Shown: positions 1 to 8,186 of the stretch, piece by piece
Layout: each line of letters starts with the position of its first letter
How positions within the stretch are numbered: position 1 is the first letter of the stretch
From: Alcanivorax sp.
Lineage (GTDB): Bacteria > Pseudomonadota > Gammaproteobacteria > Pseudomonadales > Alcanivoracaceae
Reading direction: 5' to 3'
Assembly: GCA_022565695.1 (NCBI GenBank)
Contig: JAIUME010000001.1
Coordinates: forward strand, 744,001 to 808,000
Length of the DNA stretch: 64,000 nt
Position numbers and translations under genes: made by a program
The notes under the pieces: generated by a model
The model's database searches: none
The model's input: only the letters and a program-made list of their open reading frames with translations
Told to the model about the DNA's origin: nothing

Positions 1-1002
1 GGTGGTGCCGGACACACTGCCGGAGAGGGTGACCAACTCATCTTCGAGGATGCTGTAACCCACGCCCTGTACTGTGCCGTTCTCGCTGACGTCGAAACTG
101 AAGAGGCCTTCGTCGTCGCCGGTAAAGGCACCGGTGAAACGGAAGTCGGCATTGCTGAGGCCGCCGATGCGCTGGCCGTTGAAAAAGCCGCCAATGGTGC
201 CGTCAGTCCAGGAGCCGGCGACACTGTTGGCGTCAGGGAAGCGCCCACGGAAGAACGTATCGGAAGCGGTGCTGCTGACGAAGTCGGATTCCTGACTGTA
301 CTGAATGGGGTCGAAGGCGTTCAGCACGTACTCGCCGCCGTCAACACTACTGAAGGCTACGCCGGAAACGTCGCCGGTAAGCGCATCAACCAGGAAACCG
401 AATGTGCCGCGATCGCTGCCTTGATAGGTCCCTCGATAGGCGCCAGCGCGGACGCAGCGAATGGTGGCCTGGAGATGATCAATTGCCTCGTTTTCACTGG
501 GGAGTGTTGCGCCGGGGTGGACAGACGCCACATCACTGATGATGTCTGCGATATCCCCGGCGAGCGTGCCGCTGGCAAACTCGGGCTGATCCCAGCCCAT
601 GGCCAGGGCGCGCACATCGTCGGAAATAGTGATGCCATTATCCGGATCACCGTCTTCATCCAGCAACAACATGAAGCGCACACGCCCGGTAACGCCGGGC
701 TCAATACTGATGCCTGCCTCTACCATGTCCACGGGAAGCACAACTGCCGAGCCCGGCGCGCTGCCGATCTCGACGTTGCCGACATTGAAGGTCACCGTGT
801 CATTGCGGCGATAGCGAAACTCGCCGCGTTCATTGGTGGTGCCGGTGATACCGGAGGACGTACGGTAATCGATGCCGATGACATTGCTGTCCTTGAAGAC
901 ACCGGTACGTTCGCCGCCACCACTGCTGCTGCCGCCCCCGCCGCAGGCAACGAGCAGGGTGCTGGAGATCAGTAATGGCATAAAAGATCTGACAGGAAAC
1001 AT
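1..1002 (-). CDS. Putative Gly/Ser-linker lipoprotein, 3' end outside window
   Basis: Reading leftwards from an ATG at 1002 the frame stays open for 334 codons to the window edge, so the C-terminus is missing. AAGGAG lies just upstream of the start. The N-terminus has a short basic/hydrophobic signal ending in the lipobox LLVAC (about residues 16-20), followed by GGGGSSSGGG, a flexible linker typical of outer-membrane-anchored lipoproteins. The mature part is acidic and predicted beta-rich. One calcium-loop-like stretch, DEDGDPDNG, occurs around residues 115-123. No enzyme motif is recognised. It follows the next lipoprotein gene by 23 bp on the same strand, so the two probably form an operon and share a surface or periplasmic role. 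Function unknown; the lipoprotein call is firm, anything beyond is not. Confidence 0.75.
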   Translation of the reverse strand, partial: MFPVRSFMPLLISSTLLVACGGGGSSSGGGERTGVFKDSNVIGIDYRTSSGITGTTNERGEFRYRRNDTVTFNVGNVEIGSAPGSAVVLPVDMVEAGISIEPGVTGRVRFMLLLDEDGDPDNGITISDDVRALAMGWDQPEFASGTLAGDIADIISDVASVHPGATLPSENEAIDHLQATIRCVRAGAYRGTYQGSDRGTFGFLVDALTGDVSGVAFSSVDGGEYVLNAFDPIQYSQESDFVSSTASDTFFRGRFPDANSVAGSWTDGTIGGFFNGQRIGGLSNADFRFTGAFTGDDEGLFSFDVSENGTVQGVGYSILEDELVTLSGSVSGTT

Positions 1003-1025
1003 GAGAATCTCCTTCTCGTGACACC

Positions 1026-2009
1026 TCAGCGGGTACGAGGGTTGCAGGGTGAGCGGGCGCCAGCGCCGGATGACAGGCTGCACTGGGACAAGGTGCCCGG
1101 AGCAAAATTGTCACCGGTGAGCGTGCCGGTGGGTGGGTTGCTTTGTGGTACCACGATGACGCCGGAGGTTTCCGGGAGGAAATCGAAATTGTTGGATGGT
1201 GCAAATGCGACCTGATGCCGCTCTGTCGGAATATCGCCGCCCGCCGGAATGCAGATGGTTTCTGATGCAGGGTAGCCGGACGGCCAACAGGTTTGAGCCA
1301 CGTTCGGGCAGCTACTGATATCGCAGACTGTGCCGGAGACGGACAGCACGGTGTTTGAAGGGTCGTTGTCAAAGCCGTGGGTATAGAAGATGCGGATGTA
1401 CTCCTCCTCGGATCGGGCGAGGTCACTGTCGCCCGGGCCGATGGCGCCGATGTTGACGGCGATCGAGCATTGCAACGCGGCGCTTTCCTGCGCCTGAAAC
1501 GTGCTGAACGTCCCGCTGCAATTGCGGATGCAGGATGCGGCGCGCCAGCAGCGTTCGGAGCAGCCGGCCTCTTGCCCCTGCACGCTGGTGAGGATATCGC
1601 AGGCGTCGATGGTGAACTCGGGGCCCGCCTGTGCCGCAGTGGGTAGCACAAAGTGCTCACCTTCGATGTCGATATGCAGCCGCGTGATCGGGTACAGACT
1701 CTCGACGATAAACTCCATCACCAGTAAGCCATCCGGCGACTCGAAGGTCTCCACGCCGCGAATGATTGGCTCCTCACCGACACTGGTACTGGCAGGAAAG
1801 CCGCCACTGCCGCGCACCACCTCGGTGATGGCCAGCCCGTCAATGGGCGTATCGAAGGTGGATGGTGCGGGAGGGCCGCCGCCGCTGCTGCTACCTCCGC
1901 CACCGCCACAGGCGGCCAGGGCGAAGGTGAGTGTCAGCAACCAGAGCCACAGGCCGGTATGGCGCGTCCGGGATTGCAGGTATGAAGAGAGATAGGTGAA
2001 GACAGGCAT
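1026..2009 (-). CDS. Putative cysteine-rich lipoprotein
   Basis: A 327-residue protein if translation starts at the ATG at 2009, which has GGAGG six bases upstream. A longer frame starts at 2042 but lacks such a site. The signal peptide (hydrophobic LWLWLLTLTFALAAC) ends in an LAAC lipobox, followed by GGGGGSSSGGG and a proline-rich spacer, so it should be lipid-anchored. The mature domain has many cysteines in its middle part (for example the segments CSERCW and CIRNCS), suggesting disulfides in the periplasm or on the cell surface. No known family is recognised. It is the upstream gene of a two-gene unit with the lipoprotein ending beyond position 1; the matching linkers suggest the two are related in role. 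Function unknown. Confidence 0.75.
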   Translation of the reverse strand: MPVFTYLSSYLQSRTRHTGLWLWLLTLTFALAACGGGGGSSSGGGPPAPSTFDTPIDGLAITEVVRGSGGFPASTSVGEEPIIRGVETFESPDGLLVMEFIVESLYPITRLHIDIEGEHFVLPTAAQAGPEFTIDACDILTSVQGQEAGCSERCWRAASCIRNCSGTFSTFQAQESAALQCSIAVNIGAIGPGDSDLARSEEEYIRIFYTHGFDNDPSNTVLSVSGTVCDISSCPNVAQTCWPSGYPASETICIPAGGDIPTERHQVAFAPSNNFDFLPETSGVIVVPQSNPPTGTLTGDNFAPGTLSQCSLSSGAGARSPCNPRTR

Positions 2010-2229
2010 GTGAGGCCTCCGGGACCGGTTCGCCAGGCGCAAGGCGCCGCAATAATGCGTTCAAGGCTGTGTCTTAAAGGCTATGGCGTCACTGCGGTGG
2101 CGGCTATCGGCCACATGGCCGGGCCAAATGGGTCGTATGGCGTGATCACGTTGTAGGCATCAGTGGTGCTATTGTCGAATTTCCCTATTATTCTGAATCA
2201 CATACTCATAATTGAATTGGTGATGCGTT

Positions 2230-3018
2230 ATGGCTTCTTCATTGGCGGGTTTCGAGCTGCAACAACGGGACTTGCTGTCCATGCCTCGGGATGTGTTTGT
2301 CCGGGGTGACGGGCCGGCGGTGATCGTGTTGACGGAAGTGCCGGGCATCACGCCCCAGGTGGCCGCCTTTGCCATGCGTGTCGCTGATGCGGGCTTTCGG
2401 GTTTATATGCCGCAACTGTTCGGCACCCCGGGCAAGCCGCTGACAAAAACATACGCCGCACGAACTCTTGGCAAGATCTGCATCAGTCGCGAATTCCGTG
2501 TGCTGGCGGCGAACCAGTCCAGCCCGGTGATCGACTGGTTGCGCGCACTGGCGCGGCAAGCCCATGAGGAATGTAGCGGCCCCGGTGTGGGCGTGGTGGG
2601 GATGTGCCTGACGGGCAACTTCGGACTGGCGATGATGCTGGATGCCCCGGTGATTGCCCCGGTGCTGTCACAGCCATCGCTGCCAGTCGGGCCAACACGT
2701 GCCCAGCGTGCTGCGTTACACGCCTCAGAGGAAGAGGTGGCAGCAGCGCACGAGCGGATTGCGTTGCAGGGCGCGCGCATTCTCGGATTGCGCTTCACCC
2801 AGGATCCGCTCTGCCGGGGCGAGCGTTTCGAGCGCTTGCGGGAGGAATTCGGCGATGCGTTTGAGGGTATTGAAATTGATGCCCGCCACGCTCGCAAGGG
2901 CACCGGCACGCCGGCACACAGCGTGCTGACCACACATCTTATTGATGAAGAAGGTGAGCCGACCCGTGAGGCGCTGGATCGCACCCTGGCTTTTCTGGCG
3001 CAGCAGCTACGGCCCTGA
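2230..3018 (+). CDS. Dienelactone hydrolase family protein
   Basis: A 262-residue alpha/beta hydrolase. The nucleophile elbow reads GMCLTG near residue 125, with cysteine at the nucleophile position as in dienelactone hydrolases rather than the serine of esterases. The early motif VIVLTEVPGITPQV matches the start of the DLH fold, and a C-terminal histidine (THLIDEEG) is a good candidate for the third catalytic residue. Family members hydrolyse lactones or related cyclic esters in the cytoplasm; the substrate here cannot be told from sequence. It stands alone, pointing towards ybiT, whose stop codon is 29 bp away on the opposite strand. The Shine-Dalgarno sequence before the ATG is weak. The family is clear, the physiological role is not. 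Confidence 0.85.
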   Translation: MASSLAGFELQQRDLLSMPRDVFVRGDGPAVIVLTEVPGITPQVAAFAMRVADAGFRVYMPQLFGTPGKPLTKTYAARTLGKICISREFRVLAANQSSPVIDWLRALARQAHEECSGPGVGVVGMCLTGNFGLAMMLDAPVIAPVLSQPSLPVGPTRAQRAALHASEEEVAAAHERIALQGARILGLRFTQDPLCRGERFERLREEFGDAFEGIEIDARHARKGTGTPAHSVLTTHLIDEEGEPTREALDRTLAFLAQQLRP

Positions 3019-3047
3019 GAGCAGGGCCGCGACAGCAACGAGCCCGA

Positions 3048-4637
3048 TCAGGCGACACCCTGGCTGCGCAGGTAATCTTCATAGCTGCCGTGATAATCGA
3101 CGATCCCTGTGGGGGTCAACTCGATGATCCGGGTTGCCAGGGAGGATACGAATTCCCGGTCATGGCTGACGAACAACAGCGTGCCCGGGTAGTTCTCCAG
3201 CGCCAGGTTCAGGGACTCGATGGACTCCATGTCCAGGTGGTTGGTGGGCTCGTCCAGCAGCATGATGTTGGGACGTTGCAGCATGATCTTGCCGAATAAC
3301 ATACGGCCTTGCTCGCCCCCGGACAGCACATTCACCTTCTTGGCGATGTCGTCCTGTGAAAACAGCAACCGGCCCAGCGTCCCGCGAATGATCTGCTCGT
3401 CATCGCTGGGCTTGCCCCACTGGTTCATCCAGGGAATCAGCGTCATGGGCTCGGCAAAGTCCGAGGCATGGTCCTGGGCGTAATAGCCCAGCGTGCTGTT
3501 TTCAGACCACTTGATCTCACCGGCGTTGGGCGCCAGATCACCCACCAGGCAGCGTAGCAAGGTGGTCTTGCCGACACCGTTGGGGCCGATGATGGCCACG
3601 CGCTCGCCCACTTCGACGGTCAGGTTCAGATCGGCAAACAGCTCTTCATCAAAACGCTTGGCCAGCCCTTTCACTTCCAGCGCGTTGCGGAACAGCTTCT
3701 TGTCCTGCTCGAAAATGATGTAAGGGCTCTGGCGACTGGATGGCTTGATCTCTTCCAGTTTGATCTTGTCGATCTGCTTGGCGCGAGACGTGGCCTGCTT
3801 GGATTTCGAGGCGTTGGCCGAGAAGCGGCTGACAAAGTGCTTGAGGTCGGCAATCTGGGCCTTCTTCTTGGCATTGTCGGACTGCACCCGCTCACGCGCC
3901 TGGGTGGAGGCGGTCATGTACTCGTCGTAGTTGCCGGGGTACAGGCGCAGCTCACCGAAATCCAGGTCCGCCATATGGGTGCAGACGCTGTTGAGGAAGT
4001 GGCGATCGTGGGAAATGATGATCATGGTGCAATCGCGCTGGTTGAGGACGCCCTCCAGCCAGCGGATGGTGTTGATATCCAGGTTGTTGGTCGGTTCGTC
4101 CAGCAGCATGACATCCGGGTCGGAGAACAGCACCTGAGCCAGCAGCACTCGCAGCTTCAGGCCGGGGGCGATTTCGCTCATGGGGCCGAAATGCTGCTCC
4201 ACGGGAATGCCGACACCCAGCAGCAGGTCGCCGGCACGGGACTCGGCGGTGTAGCCGTCCATCTCGGCGAACTCCCCTTCCAGCTCGCCGGCACGCAGCC
4301 CGTCCTCTTCGGTCATCTCCGCCTTGGCATAGATGGCGTCGCGCTCTTCCTTGATCTTCCACAGTTCGTCATGGCCCATGATGACCGTATCCACCACCGA
4401 GTACTGCTCGTAGGCGAACTGGTCCTGGCGCAGCTTGCCGATGCGCTCATTCGGATCTTTGGAGACATTGCCGGAGGACGGTACCAGGTCACCACCCAGA
4501 ATCTTCATGAAGGTGGATTTGCCTGAGCCGTTGGCGCCAATCAGGCCATAGCGGTTGCCGTCGCCGAATTTGACGGAGACGTTTTCGAACAGCGGCTTGG
4601 GACCGAACTGCATGGTGATGTTGGCGGTGGTCAGCAA
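3048..4637 (-). CDS. ybiT: ABC-F family ATPase YbiT
   Basis: A 529-residue ABC-F protein with two nucleotide-binding domains and no membrane segments. Domain 1 has Walker [10 protein letters not shown] near residue 35 and Walker [13 protein letters not shown] near 180. Its signature is degenerate (IAPGLKLR), as is usual for YbiT. The linker between the domains is basic and coiled, rich in K, R and Q. Domain 2 has GPNGVGKTT, the full signature LSGGEQGR and [11 protein letters not shown]. The start [12 protein letters not shown] and overall length match Escherichia coli YbiT closely. ABC-F proteins act on the ribosome (E-site), modulating translation rather than transporting. It lies downstream of the cold-shock gene on the same strand, separated by a strong terminator, so it is probably transcribed separately. 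Confidence 0.95.
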   Translation of the reverse strand: MLTTANITMQFGPKPLFENVSVKFGDGNRYGLIGANGSGKSTFMKILGGDLVPSSGNVSKDPNERIGKLRQDQFAYEQYSVVDTVIMGHDELWKIKEERDAIYAKAEMTEEDGLRAGELEGEFAEMDGYTAESRAGDLLLGVGIPVEQHFGPMSEIAPGLKLRVLLAQVLFSDPDVMLLDEPTNNLDINTIRWLEGVLNQRDCTMIIISHDRHFLNSVCTHMADLDFGELRLYPGNYDEYMTASTQARERVQSDNAKKKAQIADLKHFVSRFSANASKSKQATSRAKQIDKIKLEEIKPSSRQSPYIIFEQDKKLFRNALEVKGLAKRFDEELFADLNLTVEVGERVAIIGPNGVGKTTLLRCLVGDLAPNAGEIKWSENSTLGYYAQDHASDFAEPMTLIPWMNQWGKPSDDEQIIRGTLGRLLFSQDDIAKKVNVLSGGEQGRMLFGKIMLQRPNIMLLDEPTNHLDMESIESLNLALENYPGTLLFVSHDREFVSSLATRIIELTPTGIVDYHGSYEDYLRSQGVA

Positions 4638-4768
4638 TGTCTTCTTCCGGAATCAGGGGGCAGAGGCGCGATGGGGCGCTCGTGCAGGGATACAAGGGGC
4701 GCGGAGTATGCCACACCCGGCTCTCCGGGTCATTTCCGGTGACATTACGGGCATGAATTGCGGGGCAC

Positions 4769-4799
4769 AAAAAAAGGCCGCACCGGAGTGCAGCCTTTC
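4769..4799 (-). terminator. Intrinsic terminator of the cold-shock gene
   Basis: On the minus strand a hairpin with arms GGCTGCAC and GTGCGGCC (one T-G wobble), loop TCCG, is followed by seven Ts. It sits 45 bp after the cold-shock stop codon and before the ybiT start, so it should insulate the two genes. Confidence 0.85.
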
Positions 4800-4843
4800 T
4801 TTGGTCAACCCGGCCGGAGCCGGGTTGCGCGCTAGTCTGAAAT

Positions 4844-5053
4844 TCAGATAGCGACGATGTTCTCTGCCTGAGGACCTTTCTGGCCCTGAGTAACAGTGAA
4901 CTGTACTGCCTGACCTTCGGTCAGAGTCTTGAAGCCTGAGCCAGAGATAGCGCTGAAGTGAGCGAACACGTCAGGGCCGCCTTGCTGCTCGATGAAACCA
5001 AAACCTTTAGCTTCGTTGAACCATTTTACAGTGCCGGTTACGGTATCGGACAT
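4844..5053 (-). CDS. Cold-shock protein (CspA family)
   Basis: A 69-residue single cold-shock domain protein beginning [21 protein letters not shown]; the frame can extend seven codons upstream, but the family start is this ATG at 5053. It carries both RNA-binding motifs: RNP1 KGFGFI near residues 15-20 and RNP2 DVFAHF near 29-34. It is expected to bind single-stranded RNA or DNA and melt secondary structure as an RNA chaperone. The region upstream is a long AT-richer leader (about 140 nt to the candidate promoter), as is common for cold-regulated csp mRNAs, and a terminator follows the gene. Whether it is cold-induced or constitutive cannot be told from sequence. Confidence 0.95.
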   Translation of the reverse strand: MSDTVTGTVKWFNEAKGFGFIEQQGGPDVFAHFSAISGSGFKTLTEGQAVQFTVTQGQKGPQAENIVAI

Positions 5054-5197
5054 GATATAAATTCCTGTTTTCATAAGTAATTGTGCCTGCCGTCAGCATC
5101 CATCAAGGATATTGTTGGCGGGCGATTTGGTGCTTTAACACGGTGTACTTACTTATAAAGAACAGACCGAACACTACCGAAACGGGCATCGAAATGG

Positions 5198-5226
5198 ATC
5201 TTATAAGAAGACTTCGTACTGTCACA
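5198..5226 (-). promoter_or_regulatory. Candidate promoter of the cold-shock gene
   Basis: On the minus strand TGTGAC is followed 17 bp later by TAAGAT (overlapping TTATAAG). Starting here would give a 5' untranslated leader of about 140 nt, as in cold-shock genes. Both boxes are imperfect, so this is a weak call. Confidence 0.35.
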
Positions 5227-5317
5227 CCCCGTATAGACTAGGCTAATCTGCCTCGTAGTCAATGATTATTTCCCGTGAAAGGGCCTTCCGGGGCCCTCGG
5301 GACCGGAGGCAGGCTGA

Positions 5318-6673
5318 ATGTTCACACTGCGGCGAGAGGGCGATTATCGTATCCGCCTGACGCGCATACTCAAGGATGCCGGGCCTCACCGCGCCGAGCT
5401 GTACCTGTTTGTACCCCATGATCTGGACCTCTCCGGGCAGACGATGCCGGAGCAGCAGTTCTTCCACGGGAGCCTGCACCACCGTTTTCGGCTGGTCGGA
5501 CAGCCGTCGCGGGACCGGGCCAGCGTGAAGGACCCGGCAGTCTCCCTGCTCTCGCCCTACTACGAGGTCACTTTCGGCACCTGGTTTGCCAGCTACCAGA
5601 CCTCCATGGAGCGGTTGCGGCAGCAGCTGGGCAAGCCCGGGGGCCTGGCGGAGGACATCGACAGGGCGCTGAAGCTGACGCAGCGCTTTGCCCAGCGCTT
5701 GCGGGAGTCCCAGCTGGATGAGGACAAGAAGGATCGCTACTTCAGGCACCTTGATGTGTACTTCTCCTGGTATGCCGAGCAGTGGTTCCTGCAGGCCATG
5801 ACCAGCGAGGGCTACAGCGCCCTGGCGCAAGAGATCCGTGACGAGGTGCTGGCGTTCCTGACGCAGGAGCAGGACTGGCGCACAAGCCGGAAGTATCAGG
5901 CGGACTACGAGGGTGACCCGGTCAAGATCTGGAACCGCATGCGCCTGTACAGCAAGCTGATCGAGTATCCGGTGAGCCTGCGTCCGCAGATGACGGAGCT
6001 GGGGACGGGTACCCTCAAGCTGGTCAAGGCCACCTCCACCATGCTGGTGATGAGCTTTTTTACCCTGCTGATATTTCGCGCCCGGGAGTCTGCGCACGAA
6101 CTGACGCTGTCGCTATTGCTGCTGATCGCCTTCATTTACGCCCTGCGCGATGTGCTCCGCGACGATCTGATCAGAACGGTGACCCGGCGGGTCAGGAAAG
6201 GCAGGCCCAAATGGCGTGTGCGTTTGCTGAAGCCCTATACCAGCAAGGCTGTGGGGCAGCAGTTTATCTGGCTGGATTACAAGAAGCTGGCAGAGCTGCC
6301 GGAGCTTATTCGGGAAAACCGTGGCAAGTGGTACATCAGCGAGGAGCGGCAGGTGATCTGCTACCAGTCGACGCTGACGCTGGATTCGGCGGCGGTGGCC
6401 CATGACCAGATACAGGAGAATCTGTCACTGGACTGCCATGCCATGTGCGAGATGATCAATAACACCCGGGACAGGCTGTTCAGCTATGAGAGCTTTCCGC
6501 CTGACAGCGAGCAGATACAGACGCAGACCATCGACAAGCATCATTACTTCAATCTGTTGCTGATACGTCGCGGCTCTGCCGACGGTGCGCCCCATGCGCA
6601 GCGCTGGCGCCTGACCCTGTCGGGGCAGGGAGTGGTGGCCTGCGACGCCAAGAAGATGCACGGCAAGGCATGA
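5318..6673 (+). CDS. Uncharacterised two-TM membrane protein
   Basis: A 451-residue protein with GGAGG ten bases before the ATG. It has a large soluble N-terminal part (about residues 1-240, partly helical and charged). Two closely spaced hydrophobic segments follow (about 246-262, around LVMSFFTLLIF, and about 267-285, around LLLLIAFIYAL). A soluble C-terminal domain of about 165 residues completes it. The hairpin-like arrangement suggests both soluble domains are in the cytoplasm. I do not recognise any catalytic motif or named domain. It is a stand-alone gene with its own terminator, divergent from the cold-shock gene. Function unknown. Confidence 0.8.
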   Translation: MFTLRREGDYRIRLTRILKDAGPHRAELYLFVPHDLDLSGQTMPEQQFFHGSLHHRFRLVGQPSRDRASVKDPAVSLLSPYYEVTFGTWFASYQTSMERLRQQLGKPGGLAEDIDRALKLTQRFAQRLRESQLDEDKKDRYFRHLDVYFSWYAEQWFLQAMTSEGYSALAQEIRDEVLAFLTQEQDWRTSRKYQADYEGDPVKIWNRMRLYSKLIEYPVSLRPQMTELGTGTLKLVKATSTMLVMSFFTLLIFRARESAHELTLSLLLLIAFIYALRDVLRDDLIRTVTRRVRKGRPKWRVRLLKPYTSKAVGQQFIWLDYKKLAELPELIRENRGKWYISEERQVICYQSTLTLDSAAVAHDQIQENLSLDCHAMCEMINNTRDRLFSYESFPPDSEQIQTQTIDKHHYFNLLLIRRGSADGAPHAQRWRLTLSGQGVVACDAKKMHGKA

Positions 6674-6684
6674 TGCCGATGATA

Positions 6685-6716
6685 AAAAAGCCGCGACGTT
6701 CCGGTCGCGGCTTTTT
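6685..6716. terminator. Bidirectional intrinsic terminator
   Basis: A perfect stem AAAAAGCCGCGAC / GTCGCGGCTTTTT with loop GTTCCG lies between two convergent genes. The A-run on one side and T-run on the other let it terminate both. Confidence 0.92.
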
Positions 6717-6744
6717 CTAACGCACGTTTCTAACGCACTGGCCG

Positions 6745-7338
6745 TCAGCGACTGACGGCGCCGTCAACGGCGATTTCCACACGACGGTTCTGGGCGCGAC
6801 CCTGCGCGGTGTTGTTGTCAGCAATCGGCTTGTCGAAACCATGTCCTTCGGTCTCGATCTTTTCGGCGTCAATCTCTTTGGTGACGAGATAGGCCTTCAC
6901 TGATTCTGCACGTTCTTTGGAGAGCCGCTGGTTCAGTGCGGCACTGCCAGTATTGTCAGTGTGACCGGAGACCGTAATCAGGGAGACGTTGCTGCCCATT
7001 TCCCTGATCTGCGCGGCCAGGATATCCAGTTCGCGTTTGCCGTCGTCGCTGAGCTCTGAACTGCCGATGGCGAAGGTCGCGCCAGCAGACAGGGTCACGT
7101 CGTGCAGGCGTGGTGCACGCGGGCGTGGCGGCGGTGGTGGCGCTGGCTCGGCGCGAGGTGTGGCGACCAGATCAGGATCGCATTCCAGCGTGGCCTTATC
7201 GGCGCTCCAGGAACCTGTGCGTACACAGTTGCCATAGCCGTCTCGAACATGCTCGCCATCACTGTCCAGCCAGTAACCGGGCTGGGCATGGGTTGCACCG
7301 GCAACAACCAGTGCCAGAAGGGGTAGCATCCGTTTCAT
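6745..7338 (-). CDS. OmpA-domain cell-envelope protein
   Basis: A 197-residue secreted protein. The signal peptide (about 1-18) ends at THA-QPG. A small N-terminal segment with two cysteines (VRTG...ATLECDPD region) resembles the start of proteins with a YWLDSDG motif. A proline-rich linker (PAPPPPPRPRAP) follows, and then an OmpA C-terminal peptidoglycan-binding domain from about residue 85. Within it the diagnostic GHTDNTGS is near 125, followed by RLSKERAESVKAYL and the final NRRVEI. The domain binds diaminopimelate in peptidoglycan; the short N-terminal part lacks a beta-barrel, so this is a periplasmic or anchored protein rather than a porin. It shares a terminator with the convergent neighbour. 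Confidence 0.88.
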   Translation of the reverse strand: MKRMLPLLALVVAGATHAQPGYWLDSDGEHVRDGYGNCVRTGSWSADKATLECDPDLVATPRAEPAPPPPPRPRAPRLHDVTLSAGATFAIGSSELSDDGKRELDILAAQIREMGSNVSLITVSGHTDNTGSAALNQRLSKERAESVKAYLVTKEIDAEKIETEGHGFDKPIADNNTAQGRAQNRRVEIAVDGAVSR

Positions 7339-7550
7339 AGATTACTCCGTATTTCTGATAGAGGGAGCACGACGGCTCCCGGGTCCCGACGCTGCACACG
7401 GCAGCGCCCTGATACCTGCAAGGCCTTTCCATGATGCCGATATCAGTCAGGGCGAAGTGTAAAAAACGGCTATATTTGCGGAGGGTTTTGTAAGTGTGCG
7501 GGGGGTGAACGCATAACATGATGACACGCTTGTGTCAGAACGGGGCGTGA

Positions 7551-7600
7551 TTCAAAAAAAGCGCCTGTTTCAAAAAATGCCCATTTCAAAAAATGCCCGT
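7551..7600. repeat. Three imperfect tandem 16-18 bp repeats
   Basis: TTCAAAAAA followed by GCGCCTGT or TGCCC(A/G)T occurs three times head to tail (7551-7568, 7569-7584, 7585-7600), directly after the flavodoxin-fold gene's stop codon. Read on the minus strand the units give three T-runs, which may help end transcription. A perfect TGACAC-GCTT-GTGTCA hairpin lies just beyond, at about 7522-7537. Confidence 0.7.
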
Positions 7601-7601
7601 C

Positions 7602-8069
7602 TCAGAAGATGCTATTGTCGAGCCCGGCCGCCATATACAGACCCAGTGCCTCACAATCGGCCTCGAACTGATCCTGCCAGTCTCCCCGGCAGGTCACTAT
7701 GTCCTGCACCAGCTTCCAGCGCAGACCGGTGAGGATGCTTTCCAGCGCCCGGCGCGTGCCGGTGCCGTCGTGGCCGGCGCGGATGTACACGGCACACGGC
7801 AGCCCCTGCTTTTCTTCCAGTACCGGGTAGTAGCTGCGATCAAAGAAGTCTTTCAGGGCGCCACTCATGTAGCCCAGGTTTTCGGTGGTGCCGAGAATGA
7901 TGCCGTCGGCCTGCCGCACGTCATCAGGGCCGGCTTCCAGCGGTGGCAGCCAGCGCGTCTTCACGTTCTCGATATCGTCATGGCTGGCGCCGCGCAGTAC
8001 TGCGTCCACCAGTCGGCGCGTATTGGCAGAGGGCGCGTGAGCGACGACCAGCAGTTGTTTGGCGGGCAC
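7602..8069 (-). CDS. NAD(P)H-dependent flavodoxin-fold oxidoreductase
   Basis: A 155-residue flavodoxin-like protein. I start it at the GTG at 8069, which has GGAGA six bases upstream; the frame extends further but the added residues look non-coding. The fold signature is visible: strand KQLLVVAHAPSANTRRL (FMN phosphate loop) at the N-terminus, ADGIILGTTENLGYMSGALKDFFD near residues 54-77, and a final segment FEADCEALG. Such proteins bind FMN and reduce quinones or other acceptors with NAD(P)H in the cytoplasm. The substrate is unknown. It is divergent from the SLC13 permease, with 117 bp between the two starts. Confidence 0.85.
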   Translation of the reverse strand: MPAKQLLVVAHAPSANTRRLVDAVLRGASHDDIENVKTRWLPPLEAGPDDVRQADGIILGTTENLGYMSGALKDFFDRSYYPVLEEKQGLPCAVYIRAGHDGTGTRRALESILTGLRWKLVQDIVTCRGDWQDQFEADCEALGLYMAAGLDNSIF

Positions 8070-8186
8070 GGTCTGTCTCCGTTGACGGGTTGTGCCGTCA
8101 GTGTAAAAGGAATGGCGCCTTCTCGACCACTGACGGCGGAACGGGCATGCTGAGATGCCTGATCCTGTGCAGGAGTCGTGTCGGTC

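Noticed and set aside
421-975. 184-codon plus-strand frame at the left edge
   Set aside because: The minus strand encodes a lipoprotein with signal, lipobox and linker over the same bases.
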